Source of the DNA: Arthrobacter_M sp030063245
GTDB taxonomy: Bacteria; Actinomycetota; Actinomycetes; Actinomycetales; Micrococcaceae
Assembly (NCBI RefSeq): GCF_051131705.1
Contig: NZ_CP180316.1
Location: 3,348,001 to 3,412,000 of the forward strand
Direction of reading: 5' to 3'
DNA length: 64,000 nucleotides
The notes under the pieces are model-generated. The model was not told the origin of the DNA. It did not search any database and was given only the letters and a program-made list of their open reading frames with translations. This document shows, piece by piece, positions 51,045-59,683 of this stretch (position 1 is its first letter; every line of letters starts with the position of its first letter). The position numbers and the translations under genes are program-made.

Positions 51045-51902
51045 ATGAAAAGCTACAACCGAATCGCCGTCTTTACGGGTGCCGCAGTGGCCGCTACACT
51101 CGCCCTCTCCGCCTGCGGAGGCGCCAGCCCCGCCGCCGAGAAGTCGCCCACCGTGAACACCAAGACCTCAGGCATCCTCAGTATCGGAAGCGACCTTACC
51201 TACCCCCCGTACGACATGCTGACCGATGGCAAGCCAGCGGGCTTCGACGTCGACTTCATGAACGCCGTCTCCGCTGACCTTGGTCTCAAACCGCAGTTCT
51301 CAGACACCCGGTTCGCACAAATCGTCGCAGGCATCAAGGCAGACCGCTATGACGTAATCGCGTCTACGCTGTATGTCTCTGAGGCGCGCAGCAAAGAGGT
51401 CGACTTCGTCCCCTACTTCCAAACCGGTAACGCAATCCTGGTTCCCAAGGACGCCACACCGCTGACCAACGCCCAAGATCTGTGCGGCAAGAAAGTCTCT
51501 GTCATCACAGCCACCGTCATCGCCAAGCTCATGCCCACTACCGAAAGTGACAAGTGCAAGGCCGCCGGCAAGCAGCCCATCACAGTCCAGGAATTCCCCA
51601 CCGACCCGGAAGCCACCCAGGCCCTGCTATCCGCGCAGGTGGACGCGCAGATGACCGATGCAGCCGTTGCGAAAACCGTCGTAGAGAAAACCAATGGCCG
51701 GCTCAAGATCAGCTCGGACTCACTGATCTACCCCATCGCGGTTGGCCTGGCAGTGAAGAAGGGCAACGCCGCCCTGCAGCAGGCCCTGACGAAGAGCGTG
51801 GAGAATTTGAAAACCTCCGGCGAATACGCCAAACTCCTGACCAAGTACAACGTACAGGCCGTTGATCCCGCTGTGCTTACCGAATCTCTGAAACAGGGTT
51901 AG
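51045..51902 (+). CDS. Amino-acid-type ABC substrate-binding lipoprotein
   Basis: 285-residue family 3 solute-binding protein with a lipobox L-S-A-C (C24). After the linker it reads S-I-G-S-D-L-T-Y-P-P-Y-D, then G-F-D-V-D-F-M-N-A, the usual polar amino acid binding fold. ATG at 51045 with GAAAGGAAA upstream. It belongs to the importer encoded next. The ligand is probably an amino acid or N-modified amino acid. Confidence 0.9.
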   Translation: MKSYNRIAVFTGAAVAATLALSACGGASPAAEKSPTVNTKTSGILSIGSDLTYPPYDMLTDGKPAGFDVDFMNAVSADLGLKPQFSDTRFAQIVAGIKADRYDVIASTLYVSEARSKEVDFVPYFQTGNAILVPKDATPLTNAQDLCGKKVSVITATVIAKLMPTTESDKCKAAGKQPITVQEFPTDPEATQALLSAQVDAQMTDAAVAKTVVEKTNGRLKISSDSLIYPIAVGLAVKKGNAALQQALTKSVENLKTSGEYAKLLTKYNVQAVDPAVLTESLKQG

Positions 51903-51904
51903 TC

Positions 51905-53458
51905 ATGACATTCGACTGGGCCTATACCTTCTCCCTCTTTGGCGATCCCGAACTCTGGAAGGCAGCCGGCGTCGTCGTTGCCCTGAGTGTTCTCGCTTGG
52001 GTAATTGCGAACGTAGCAGGCATCTTCCTGGCACTGATGAAAGAATCGCGGTCGAAGCTGCTCTCCAGCATTGCCGGCGTCTATGTCTGGCTCTTCCGGT
52101 CCCTGCCGCTTCTGGTATTGCTCGTTTTCGCCTACAACGTTCCGCAGGTCTTCCCTGCCACCCAGGTGATCCTGGGCTCCTCGTTCAATGCTGCGCTCAT
52201 AGCCCTTGTGCTCAGTGAGGCGGCCTACATGGCGGAGATCCACCGCGGTGGACTGCTCTCCGTATCCATCGATCAGCGCGAGGCGGCCCGGGCACTGGGT
52301 CTGCCGTACGGGCACGTCCAGCGCCACATCGTCGTCCCACAGGCCTTCCGGATCGCACTGCCGGCGCTGGGCAACGAATTTGTCTCCATCCTCAAGCTGA
52401 CATCCCTTGCCAGCGTCATCTCGCTGCAGGAGATCCTGCTGGTAGGTCAGCGCCTGTACACGCAGAACTTCCTTGTGCTGGAAACCCTGCTGGCCGTTGC
52501 GGTCTTCTACGTCCTTCTGGTCACAGTATTTGACCAGCTCCGTGCACTCCTGGAGCGCAAGCTCGACGTCAACCGGCGCCGGCCCTCACTGCAGACCGAG
52601 CCCGATAACGCTGCGGATGTCCGCGTGGCACGCGGACGCGAACGTCGCCCCCACAACGGCGACAAACTTGTCCACGCGCAGGGCGTGAGAAAGTCATTCC
52701 ACGGTAACCAAGTCCTTAAGGGCGTCGACGTTGATGTCCACGCCGGCGAGGTAGTGGTCGTGATCGGACCATCCGGCTCCGGGAAAACAACCCTGGTGCG
52801 CACGCTCAACCATCTGGAGCCGGCCGATGGCGGCGTAATTGAGGTCAATGGTCAACTGTTGGGCAACCGACACGGCACGCAGGGTCGGATAGTGGCCCTG
52901 TCCGACAAGGAAGTTTCGCTCCAGCGGCGCAATGTTGGCATGGTATTCCAACGGTTTAACCTCTTCCCGCACAAGACGGTGCTTGAAAACGTCACCTTGG
53001 CCCCCATCCAGCTGCGGCAGTTCTCCAGCGCCGAGGGAGAGTCCTTCGGAATGGAGCTGCTCGGCAAGGTAGGTATGGCCGCGCATGCCAAGAAGTATCC
53101 CCACCAGCTCTCCGGTGGCCAGCAGCAGCGCGTTGCCATCGCCCGGGCGCTGGCCATGAAACCGTCCGTGATGCTCTTCGATGAACCCACCTCGGCACTG
53201 GACCCGGAACTGGTCCAGGAGGTCCTCGCCGTCATCGCCGACCTAGCCCAGGAGGGCGTCACCATGGTCATAGTGACGCACGAAATGAAGCTAGCCCGCG
53301 ACGTAGCGGACTGGGTCGTGTTCATGGAAGATGGCGCCGTGGGCCAGCAGGGGCCGCCGGAATCCGTGTTCGGCCCCAACGCAGACCCGCGCATCAAGCG
53401 GTTCGTGCAAACCGTCTCCGACGTCCCACTGACGTCCGGAACTCCCGTCCTCGGGTAA
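51905..53458 (+). CDS. Fused ABC permease/ATP-binding protein (amino acid importer)
   Basis: 517-residue single chain: residues 1-235 are a HisM/GlnP-type permease with about five membrane segments and the coupling loop E-A-A-R-A-L-G-L-P-Y-G-H, and residues about 255-517 are a GlnQ-type ATPase with Walker A G-P-S-G-S-G-K-T-T near 287, Q-loop M-V-F-Q-R-F-N, signature L-S-G-G-Q-Q-Q-R and Walker B M-L-F-D-E-P-T. These parts are usually separate genes. The joining linker is Arg-rich (R-R-R-P-S, R-G-R-E-R-R-P). The frame is continuous with no internal start needed. ATG at 51905, two bases after the previous stop. Confidence 0.92.
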   Translation: MTFDWAYTFSLFGDPELWKAAGVVVALSVLAWVIANVAGIFLALMKESRSKLLSSIAGVYVWLFRSLPLLVLLVFAYNVPQVFPATQVILGSSFNAALIALVLSEAAYMAEIHRGGLLSVSIDQREAARALGLPYGHVQRHIVVPQAFRIALPALGNEFVSILKLTSLASVISLQEILLVGQRLYTQNFLVLETLLAVAVFYVLLVTVFDQLRALLERKLDVNRRRPSLQTEPDNAADVRVARGRERRPHNGDKLVHAQGVRKSFHGNQVLKGVDVDVHAGEVVVVIGPSGSGKTTLVRTLNHLEPADGGVIEVNGQLLGNRHGTQGRIVALSDKEVSLQRRNVGMVFQRFNLFPHKTVLENVTLAPIQLRQFSSAEGESFGMELLGKVGMAAHAKKYPHQLSGGQQQRVAIARALAMKPSVMLFDEPTSALDPELVQEVLAVIADLAQEGVTMVIVTHEMKLARDVADWVVFMEDGAVGQQGPPESVFGPNADPRIKRFVQTVSDVPLTSGTPVLG

Positions 53459-53475
53459 CCCCTGTCCGGCACAAT

Positions 53476-53519
53476 CTGCAGTAGCGGCTTTCGGCATCTA
53501 CCGGAAGCCGCTACTGCAG
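53476..53519 (+). terminator. Long hairpin after the ABC importer operon
   Basis: 19-base arms (CTGCAGTAGCGGCTTTCGG and CCGGAAGCCGCTACTGCAG, one mismatch) around a 6-base loop, starting 18 bases after the importer stop. It lacks a T-run but is very stable; it probably terminates or protects the transcript. The rest of 53520-53731 holds no gene that I can see. Confidence 0.7.
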
Positions 53520-53731
53520 TTCAACCTCGGCGTATATCGCGGCGATGTGCTGCGTCATAGCCTGAGTGGTCGTCCCATTGGCAACCATCTGTATAGTCTG
53601 CCCCTGTGCGGCGCAGGTGCGTCTGGGACATGATGCTGGAAATACTTGTGAACACCGCGGACGTGTCGCCAATTCAGCCGTAGCCGCACGCCGTAGCGAC
53701 TGCCGGGGACGAGCAACCGCAACCGCCGTCG

Positions 53732-54592
53732 CTACCTAAGGCCCTCCTCATCAGTTGCTGCAAGGGGCGCACTTTCGGCGGACCCAGCGGAGGCCCGGAG
53801 CGCGGCATACACCGGTCGTAACACTTCGGCAAGTGGACGCGAGCGGACTGTGACATCCATTGGCGGCAGCTGGTCCACCAGCAGCGCCCCGCTCACGGAA
53901 CTCCGCCGCACAGGGACCGGCACAGGCGGGACGAAGAAGGTGTCCAGTACTTCGGTGAGAGGGGAGCCTGCGCGTCCCTCGTTCCCGCCAGCGTCGTCTG
54001 CCGCGTGCATCCGTCCCAGCAGATCCTCGCGTTCGCGTCCGCGCCAGGCAAGGATCCGGAACGGGTCGTCGTCGAACTGCTCGGCCAGCAGGTAGAACAC
54101 CGCCGCCAGGTGCTTGCACGGCACTTCCCAGTCGGGGCAGGAGCAGTCCAGGCTCAGCTCTGCTGCGTTGCGGGGGAAGAGCCACAGACCGACGGCGGTG
54201 AATACGTCTTCGATGTCGGCGGGCATCTCCCCCGCCAGCAGGGTCGCCACATACCAGGCGTTGGCGGCGAGCGCCTCCTCCACCGCAGCCCACTCCGCCT
54301 TCCCAAACGCGGCGAGGCCGATGCGCACGCGGTAGGGCTTTGCCCGTGAGCCCTGGACGCTTGCGGCGACCGTGCCGGCATCGATGTCCAGCGAGATCAC
54401 CTGCCCGCGCCGGGCGTAGTTGCGGCCACGTTGCAGGCGCCCACCCACACCAAGACTCTCCAGCACCTCGATGAACCGCGCTGACCACCAGCTCGTGCCG
54501 ATGGCACCGCGCACACTTCGGGCCTTGACACCGCCCTCGACACTACGCGGGGTGGACGGCGGAAAGAACGGCGAATCGTACCGGCTAGTCAC
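53732..54592 (-). CDS. SWIM zinc-finger protein
   Basis: 286-residue protein with a SWIM zinc finger L-D-C-S-C-P-D-W-E-V-P-C-K-H-L near residues 148-161 (C-x-C-x(6)-C-x-H). GTG at 54592 with AAGGAGG six bases upstream, overlapping the helicase stop. SWIM proteins of this size commonly accompany the SNF2 helicase encoded before it, and the pair probably works as a DNA- or nucleoprotein-remodelling unit. The C-terminus is Pro/Ala-rich. Confidence 0.88.
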   Translation of the reverse strand: MTSRYDSPFFPPSTPRSVEGGVKARSVRGAIGTSWWSARFIEVLESLGVGGRLQRGRNYARRGQVISLDIDAGTVAASVQGSRAKPYRVRIGLAAFGKAEWAAVEEALAANAWYVATLLAGEMPADIEDVFTAVGLWLFPRNAAELSLDCSCPDWEVPCKHLAAVFYLLAEQFDDDPFRILAWRGREREDLLGRMHAADDAGGNEGRAGSPLTEVLDTFFVPPVPVPVRRSSVSGALLVDQLPPMDVTVRSRPLAEVLRPVYAALRASAGSAESAPLAATDEEGLR

Positions 54593-57500
54593 CGACGGCC
54601 TCCTTCGACAGGGCGAACAGATCACGCAGGCTCGCGGTAGACAACTCGGTGAGCCAGCCCTCGCCGTCGCCCACCACCAGGTCCGCCAACGCTGCCTTCT
54701 CCTCAATCATGTTATCGATCCGCTCCTCCAGCGTGCCCCTGCAGATGAACTTGCGCACCTGCACACGCCGCTTCTGCCCGATCCTAAAGGCCCTGTCGGT
54801 GGCCTGATTCTCCACCGCCGGGTTCCACCAGCGATCAAGGTGAATGACGTGGTTGGCGGCGGTCAGGTTCAGTCCCGTACCGCCGGCTTTCAGTGAGAGC
54901 AGGAAGATCGGCGGCCCGTCGGCAGACTGGAACCGGCGCACCATCTCGGTCCGGTTCTGACGGGAGGTGCCGCCGTGCAGATAGGCGACGTCCGTGTCGA
55001 AGCGGGCTGCGAGGTGCGGCAGCAGCATCTCGGCGAACTCGGTGTACTGAGTGAAGCACAGCACCTTGTCGCCCTCGGCAAGGATCTCCTCCAGGATCTC
55101 CTCGAGCCGGAGCACCTTGCCGCTGCGTTGCCCCACGGCGGAGCGGTCGTGCAGCAACTGGGCCGGATGGTTGCAGATCTGCTTGAGCTTCGCCATCGCG
55201 GCCAGCACATTTCCGCGGCGCTCGATTCCGTCGGACTCCTCGATTTTCTCCATCATGTCGTCGACGACGGACTGGTACAGTGACGCCTGCTCGCTCGTCA
55301 GCGTGTAGAACTGCTTGATCTCGATTTTTTCCGGCAGATCGTCGATGATTGTCGGATCGGTCTTAACGCGGCGCAGGAGGTACGGCCGGGTGATCGCCCG
55401 CACCCTCTCGGCGGCCGCCTCGTCGCGGTGGCGTTCGATCGGGATCGAATAACGGGTGCGGAACAGCTCCGCCGAACCCAACATGCCAGGGTTCAGGAAG
55501 TCCATGATCGACCACATCTCGCCGAGCCGGTTCTCCACCGGGGTGCCCGTGAGGGCGATCCGATGGGCGGCGGCAAGACGCTTGACGGCCTTTGCCGAGC
55601 GGGAGAGCCTGTTCTTCACCGCCTGCGCCTCATCGAGCACAATACGGTTCCAGGTGACGGCCTCGAACAGCTCCAGATCGCGCGTCAGCGTTGTGTAGGT
55701 GGTGACCAACATGTCGATGCCATTCAGGCCTTCGCCGAAGTCCTCACCGCGCAACCGGTCCGGACCGTGATGCACCCACATCCGCAACCCGGGCGCGAAT
55801 TTTGCGGCCTCGGCCTCCCAGTTGCCGATCAGGGACATCGGACACACCAGCAAGGTAGGACCGGCGTCGGGATACTCTTCCCTGTGCACCGCCTCCAGTG
55901 CCAGCAGCTGAACGGTCTTGCCAAGTCCCATGTCGTCGGCGAGGCAGGCACCGACCGCGAGCTCGGCGAGGAAGTTCAGCCACGCCAGACCACGTTCCTG
56001 ATATGGGCGCAGTGTGGCGCGGAAGCTCTCCGGCGGGGCGACCGGCTGAATTTTGGCGTCCGCCGAGCCGTCCAGCAGGGCTCCCAGCCAGCCGTCGGCG
56101 GTGATGCCGGCAACCTCCAGCGGCAGCTCGAGATCATCGGGATGAGTGGCGGCAAGGCGGAGAACATCCGCCACCGTGCCGCGTCCCGTTTCCTCGCGCT
56201 GCAGGAAATCAATGCCGCGTCGCAGTTGTTCGGGGTTGACCGTCACCCACTGGCCCCGCAGCCGAACCAGCGGGGCCTTCGCCTCGGCCAACGCGGCGAT
56301 CTCCTCATCTGTGAGGGTGTGATCGCCCACGGCGAGGCTCCATTGGAAGTCGCACAGTTGCTCCCGGCCGAAGGCGGGAGCTTTGCCGGTATCATCGCCC
56401 ATCGGTGTGGACGCCGAGAGCTTCAGGCCCAGCTTCGCGCGTTTGTCCCACCATGAGGGCAGCAGCACCGAGAAACCGGCCTCGTCCAGGGCGGGGGCAG
56501 CATCGCGCAGGAAGGCAAACGCGCCTTCCGAGTCAAGGTTGAGCCCACTGGGGCGCGACTGCCGCAGCCCAGGCTCCAGTGCGGGGTAGACGCGTACCGC
56601 CTTGCCCAGCTCAGCGAGCAGCACCTCCTGCGGATGGCCAAGCCAACGGGCCAGGGCCCCGCCGTCGCGCCATACCTGTTCAGCCGCCACCATCAGGCTG
56701 GGGTCTGAGGATGACTGGAGCAGGAACTCCAGCCGCCATGCGGGCACCTCCAGCCGTGCATCCACGGCGGATGCGTCACCGCTTACAGCCAGCGAAAGGA
56801 GTGGGCCTCCCCCGGGCTGCTCAGTGCTGAGAGCCTCGCTGACAGCCTCACTGAGCCGGAAGGTTGCACGGGCCGGAGCAGTGGCCTCCCGCACATACTC
56901 AGACCACGGCGCGAGCCCCCGTTCCAGCTCGGCAAGCGCCGGTTCCGGCACCCGGACGCGGGCGTCTGCGGTGTGAAGCGCCTCCAGCCATGCCTCGGCA
57001 GCGCGCGGTTGCAGAGGTTTCCGCCCCCGGCGCGGAGGCAGCATCGGCAGGTTGCGCGGCAGCCGGCCGCGAACCGCGGCATCGGTGAGAACGTCGAGGG
57101 ACGACGTGATAAGTTCACCGGCATCCTCGGAGCCCGGTTCTGCCCGGAACGCGGCGGGCATACCGGCAATGAGATCGCCGAAGGCGAGCGCGTCCGGCCC
57201 CCGCAGCACCGCGCGCCACCGCGCCTCGGCGACGGCAGCGTCGCCTTCGTCAGCGTCGTGGTCGTCGTCGTCGGACCCGGCGAAAGTCCAGGCGATCCCC
57301 GGGAGCACTCGGCCCCGTTCCGCGAGTTCGTCGGCAAACCGACCCACTTCACCGAGGAACCGCGCGGAAGGTGCGATACGTACGTCGCCCAGTAACTCCG
57401 GTCCGTCGCCCGGGAACCGGTCGGGAAAGAGCGCGGAAGCCAACCCGCTGGCATTATGCTCACCGCCAAAGGCACTGAACACCGCCGGATTGACCCACAC

Positions 57501-57791
57501 GACCGGCACCGTCCACGGCAACAGGGACGGACCGGTTGAGCTTGGCGGCCGCGGCGTGATCCGCACGAGCTCGGGAGAGTCCAGCGGCGAGCGTCGTAGC
57601 GAGGGCAGCAACAACGTTGTACTGCCCAGCTCGCCGGTCTGCATTGCCGCGACGACGTCGGCCGATGCGGCGAAGGGATGGGGTCGGGCGGCCTTCAGCC
57701 CCTGGTTTGCGCTTTTTACCGTCTTTTCGGAGTCTTCGGCCCACAGCCCGGGGCCACGGTTGAGCGACCAGAACGAGTGGAGCACCAGCAA
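54585..57791 (-). CDS. SNF2-family DEAD/DEAH-box helicase
   Basis: 1068-residue ATP-dependent translocase. The N-terminal half matches the bacterial SNF2 helicase-associated region (DUF3670-like). The SNF2 core begins near residue 595: Walker A D-D-M-G-L-G-K-T near 620, Walker B L-D-E-A-Q near 717, T-G-T-P-V-E-N-R, and a helicase C domain with T-Q-Y-T-E-F and D-R-A-F-R-I-G-Q. The start appears to be a TTG at 57791, with AAAGG eight bases upstream; a GTG at 57785 is also possible. Translated together with the SWIM protein. Role unproven: transcription recycling or DNA repair are possible. Confidence 0.9.
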   Translation of the reverse strand: MLVLHSFWSLNRGPGLWAEDSEKTVKSANQGLKAARPHPFAASADVVAAMQTGELGSTTLLLPSLRRSPLDSPELVRITPRPPSSTGPSLLPWTVPVVWVNPAVFSAFGGEHNASGLASALFPDRFPGDGPELLGDVRIAPSARFLGEVGRFADELAERGRVLPGIAWTFAGSDDDDHDADEGDAAVAEARWRAVLRGPDALAFGDLIAGMPAAFRAEPGSEDAGELITSSLDVLTDAAVRGRLPRNLPMLPPRRGRKPLQPRAAEAWLEALHTADARVRVPEPALAELERGLAPWSEYVREATAPARATFRLSEAVSEALSTEQPGGGPLLSLAVSGDASAVDARLEVPAWRLEFLLQSSSDPSLMVAAEQVWRDGGALARWLGHPQEVLLAELGKAVRVYPALEPGLRQSRPSGLNLDSEGAFAFLRDAAPALDEAGFSVLLPSWWDKRAKLGLKLSASTPMGDDTGKAPAFGREQLCDFQWSLAVGDHTLTDEEIAALAEAKAPLVRLRGQWVTVNPEQLRRGIDFLQREETGRGTVADVLRLAATHPDDLELPLEVAGITADGWLGALLDGSADAKIQPVAPPESFRATLRPYQERGLAWLNFLAELAVGACLADDMGLGKTVQLLALEAVHREEYPDAGPTLLVCPMSLIGNWEAEAAKFAPGLRMWVHHGPDRLRGEDFGEGLNGIDMLVTTYTTLTRDLELFEAVTWNRIVLDEAQAVKNRLSRSAKAVKRLAAAHRIALTGTPVENRLGEMWSIMDFLNPGMLGSAELFRTRYSIPIERHRDEAAAERVRAITRPYLLRRVKTDPTIIDDLPEKIEIKQFYTLTSEQASLYQSVVDDMMEKIEESDGIERRGNVLAAMAKLKQICNHPAQLLHDRSAVGQRSGKVLRLEEILEEILAEGDKVLCFTQYTEFAEMLLPHLAARFDTDVAYLHGGTSRQNRTEMVRRFQSADGPPIFLLSLKAGGTGLNLTAANHVIHLDRWWNPAVENQATDRAFRIGQKRRVQVRKFICRGTLEERIDNMIEEKAALADLVVGDGEGWLTELSTASLRDLFALSKEAVGD

Positions 57792-57966
57792 GCGCGTTGC
57801 CTTTCTCGATGGGTTGCGACACTCAAGCCTACTACTACCCAGTTTCTACCCCTCCCGGCAGCAGGGGCTTCCAAACGTTCCCGCATCCGCCGGGGCCTGG
57901 TGGCGTATACGGTCGCCGTGGGCAAGGAGGTCGCTTGGGATTCGTCCTCTACTTGAGATTCGTCCT

Positions 57967-58370
57967 CTATAGGCCCGATTCTTCGTTATTCTTCGGTCGG
58001 TCAAGGTACTTTTTGACCGTCGCGATCTTCATGTAGAGCCGCAGGTCGTCGCCGCCGGTGGGAACAAACCCGTGATGGGTGTACCAGGCGACTAAGTCCG
58101 CATTGTCGGCGTCGACCACGACGATCTGACCTCCGGCCCGTTCAGCGGCAGCCATGATGGTTTCGAGTGCCGCGCGTAAGATCTGCCCGCCCCATTGGTT
58201 CACTTTGTCGCCGCGCAAGGACTTATCGAAGGCCAGCCTGGCCAACAACCAAGCGGGCGCATTGCGTAGAATTTTCCGTTGGAGCTCGATCCATACTCGA
58301 CGGCCTGCGCGGCATACTCGGTAAGCCACTGGTTGTGTTCAGGGTAGCCACAGTCGAAGGCCCCCAGTCA
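57967..58370 (-). pseudogene. GNAT-family toxin (TacT-like), internally deleted
   Basis: C-terminal part readable: A-P-A-W-L-L-A-R-L-A-F-D-K-S-L-R-G, V-V-V-D-A-D-N, Y-T-H-H-G-F-V-P, L-Y-M-K-I-A-T, as in GNAT toxins that acetylate aminoacyl-tRNA. Upstream, in another frame, F-D-C-G-Y-P-E-H-N-Q-W-L matches the usual N-terminus. The acetyl-CoA-binding middle is shortened and the frames do not join. It lies just after the DUF1778 antitoxin remnant. Confidence 0.75.
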
Positions 58371-58409
58371 AACCCGGGGCCAGCTTCGCTACTCGATGGG
58401 TCGATGTGG

Positions 58410-58655
58410 TCATCGACCGATCAGTCTCGGAAGCTTGGACAGTGCGGCGAGCTCGGTGGACTCATCGGGCATGTCCAGCGACGCCATCATTACATCGGAG
58501 ACCTCGGGCGCCATGAGGGTAACGTCAGAGCGTGCGATCACCTTTTGAGCCGCCTGGCGAGCGGCGTCGGCTACAAATGCTGACTTCGTAACATGGAGCA
58601 GGCTCGCTGCTTCAGCGATGAGGACGATCGCCTGCTCAGGCTCGGAGGCTCACAT
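58410..58655 (-). pseudogene. DUF1778 antitoxin (TacA-like) remnant
   Basis: Reads I-A-E-A-A-S-L-L-H-V-T-K-S-A-F-V, A-A-R-Q-A-A-Q-K-V-I and M-A-S-L-D-M-P-D-E-S to a stop at 58410, the body of a DUF1778 antitoxin. Upstream, V-T-L-N-V-S-L in another frame may be its first strand, and a stop interrupts the antitoxin frame (TGA before A-S-E-P-E-Q). No start codon is left in frame before the core. Confidence 0.72.
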
Positions 58656-58896
58656 TCAGAGTCACGCACAAGCGTGCGAGCCAGTAGAATTCTTCGGGCC
58701 GGGCGAAGGTCCTGATGAAGCTGTGGTCGACCTGCAAGTCGGACTCGCTCACACGGACACCAAAGAAGACGTAGGCGCGCTTCCCGTCGAACAAGCCGTG
58801 GGCCCGGGAACGCAACGAGGTTCAAGTCCCGGTGCCTCACTAGGCGTGCCATGACCTTGTCAATATACTCATCCGGCCGGAGTGCTCCGCCCGCCA
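58656..58896 (-). pseudogene. Unrecognised decayed protein
   Basis: Two fragments in different frames look like one former protein: D-E-Y-I-D-K-V-M-A-R-L-V-R-H-R-D-L-N, then H-G-L-F-D-G-K-R-A-Y-V-F-F-G-V-R and F-I-R-T-F-A-R-P-E-E-F-Y-W-L. I do not recognise the family. It may be part of the same acquired toxin-antitoxin segment. Confidence 0.4.
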
Positions 58897-59274
58897 CTAG
58901 CCATTGGGCCGGTTCGGGATGTACTGCACCGCCCACTTGTTGCCGTCGGGATCGGCGAAATAAACGAAGTGGCCCCAGTCCTGGACGTCGACCTCGCTGA
59001 CGTCCACGCCGTTGTTCTTGAGCTGCGCGTGCGCGGCCTGGATGTCGCCCACCACCATTTGCAGGCTGGGTGCGGTGCCGGGAGCGGCCTCGGTGAGGCC
59101 CTCGCCGATGCAGATGGAGCAGGCCGAGCCGGGCGGGGTCAGCTGAACGAAGCGGATCGAGTCGCTGGGCCGTTCGTCGAAGTCGGCGTTGAAGCCGACG
59201 TTGTTCACGTAGAAATCCTTGGCGCGGTCCACGTCGGACACGGGGACAAACACAAGTTCAAGTTTCCAGTCCAT
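58897..59274 (-). CDS. VOC (glyoxalase/bleomycin-resistance fold) protein
   Basis: 125-residue vicinal-oxygen-chelate domain protein: M-D-W-K-L-E-L-V-F-V-P-V-S-D-V-D, then F-Y-V-N-N-V-G-F, a second half with H-A-Q-L-K-N-N-G-V-D-V, and the end F-V-Y-F-A-D-P-D-G-N-K-W. Members are metal-dependent lyases, dioxygenases or antibiotic-binding proteins; this one cannot be assigned. ATG at 59274, no strong ribosome site. A copy missing its middle lies at 31053-31154. Confidence 0.88.
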   Translation of the reverse strand: MDWKLELVFVPVSDVDRAKDFYVNNVGFNADFDERPSDSIRFVQLTPPGSACSICIGEGLTEAAPGTAPSLQMVVGDIQAAHAQLKNNGVDVSEVDVQDWGHFVYFADPDGNKWAVQYIPNRPNG

Positions 59275-59431
59275 GCGCCACACGCTAGCGGAGGTCGCGG
59301 GAAACCGGTAGGGGCAGCGGACCTGGGTCTTTAGCCTCGGACTCCAGGCTGCCCTGTCGTTGGTCCATTTTTGGCCAAAAAAGGCAGCGTCGAGGACGTC
59401 ACGGATCAACGTCCAGGGCTGGCCGAAGGCA

Positions 59432-59680
59432 TCATTTTCCGAGTGCAGTGGGGTTTGCCGGAAAGTGCGCAGTCTGCCATGTTTTGCCCGTCGCGGTGAT
59501 GGCGAATGTCTCGATACCGGGCCGCGCCTCGATCAGTCTCGGGCTTCCTCCCCCATGGCGAGGGCCGCGGTGGCAAAGGCATCCACCGTTGTGAGGCCCT
59601 CACCGGTGAGGGTGATGGTGGCAAGGCGCGCGGCGAGGGCCAGCACGTTCCCGGGCCATCGTCGTACATTTCTTCCGGCC
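59432..59680 (-). pseudogene. ApbE-like (FAD:protein FMN transferase) C-terminal scrap
   Basis: About 80 codons: A-A-R-L-A-T-I-T-L-T-G-E-G-L-T, then V-D-A-F-A-T-A-A-L-A-M-G, a stop, and in the next frame L-I-E-A-R-P-G-I-E-T-F-A-I-T to a stop at 59432. The D-A-x-A-T-A motif is typical of ApbE C-termini. The rest of the gene is absent. Confidence 0.55.
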
Positions 59681-59683
59681 CCG

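Noticed and set aside
53732..57791. SNF2 helicase plus SWIM protein as an anti-phage system
   Set aside because: DISARM-like systems also have methylase and other genes; none is here, and SNF2-SWIM pairs are widespread outside defence islands.
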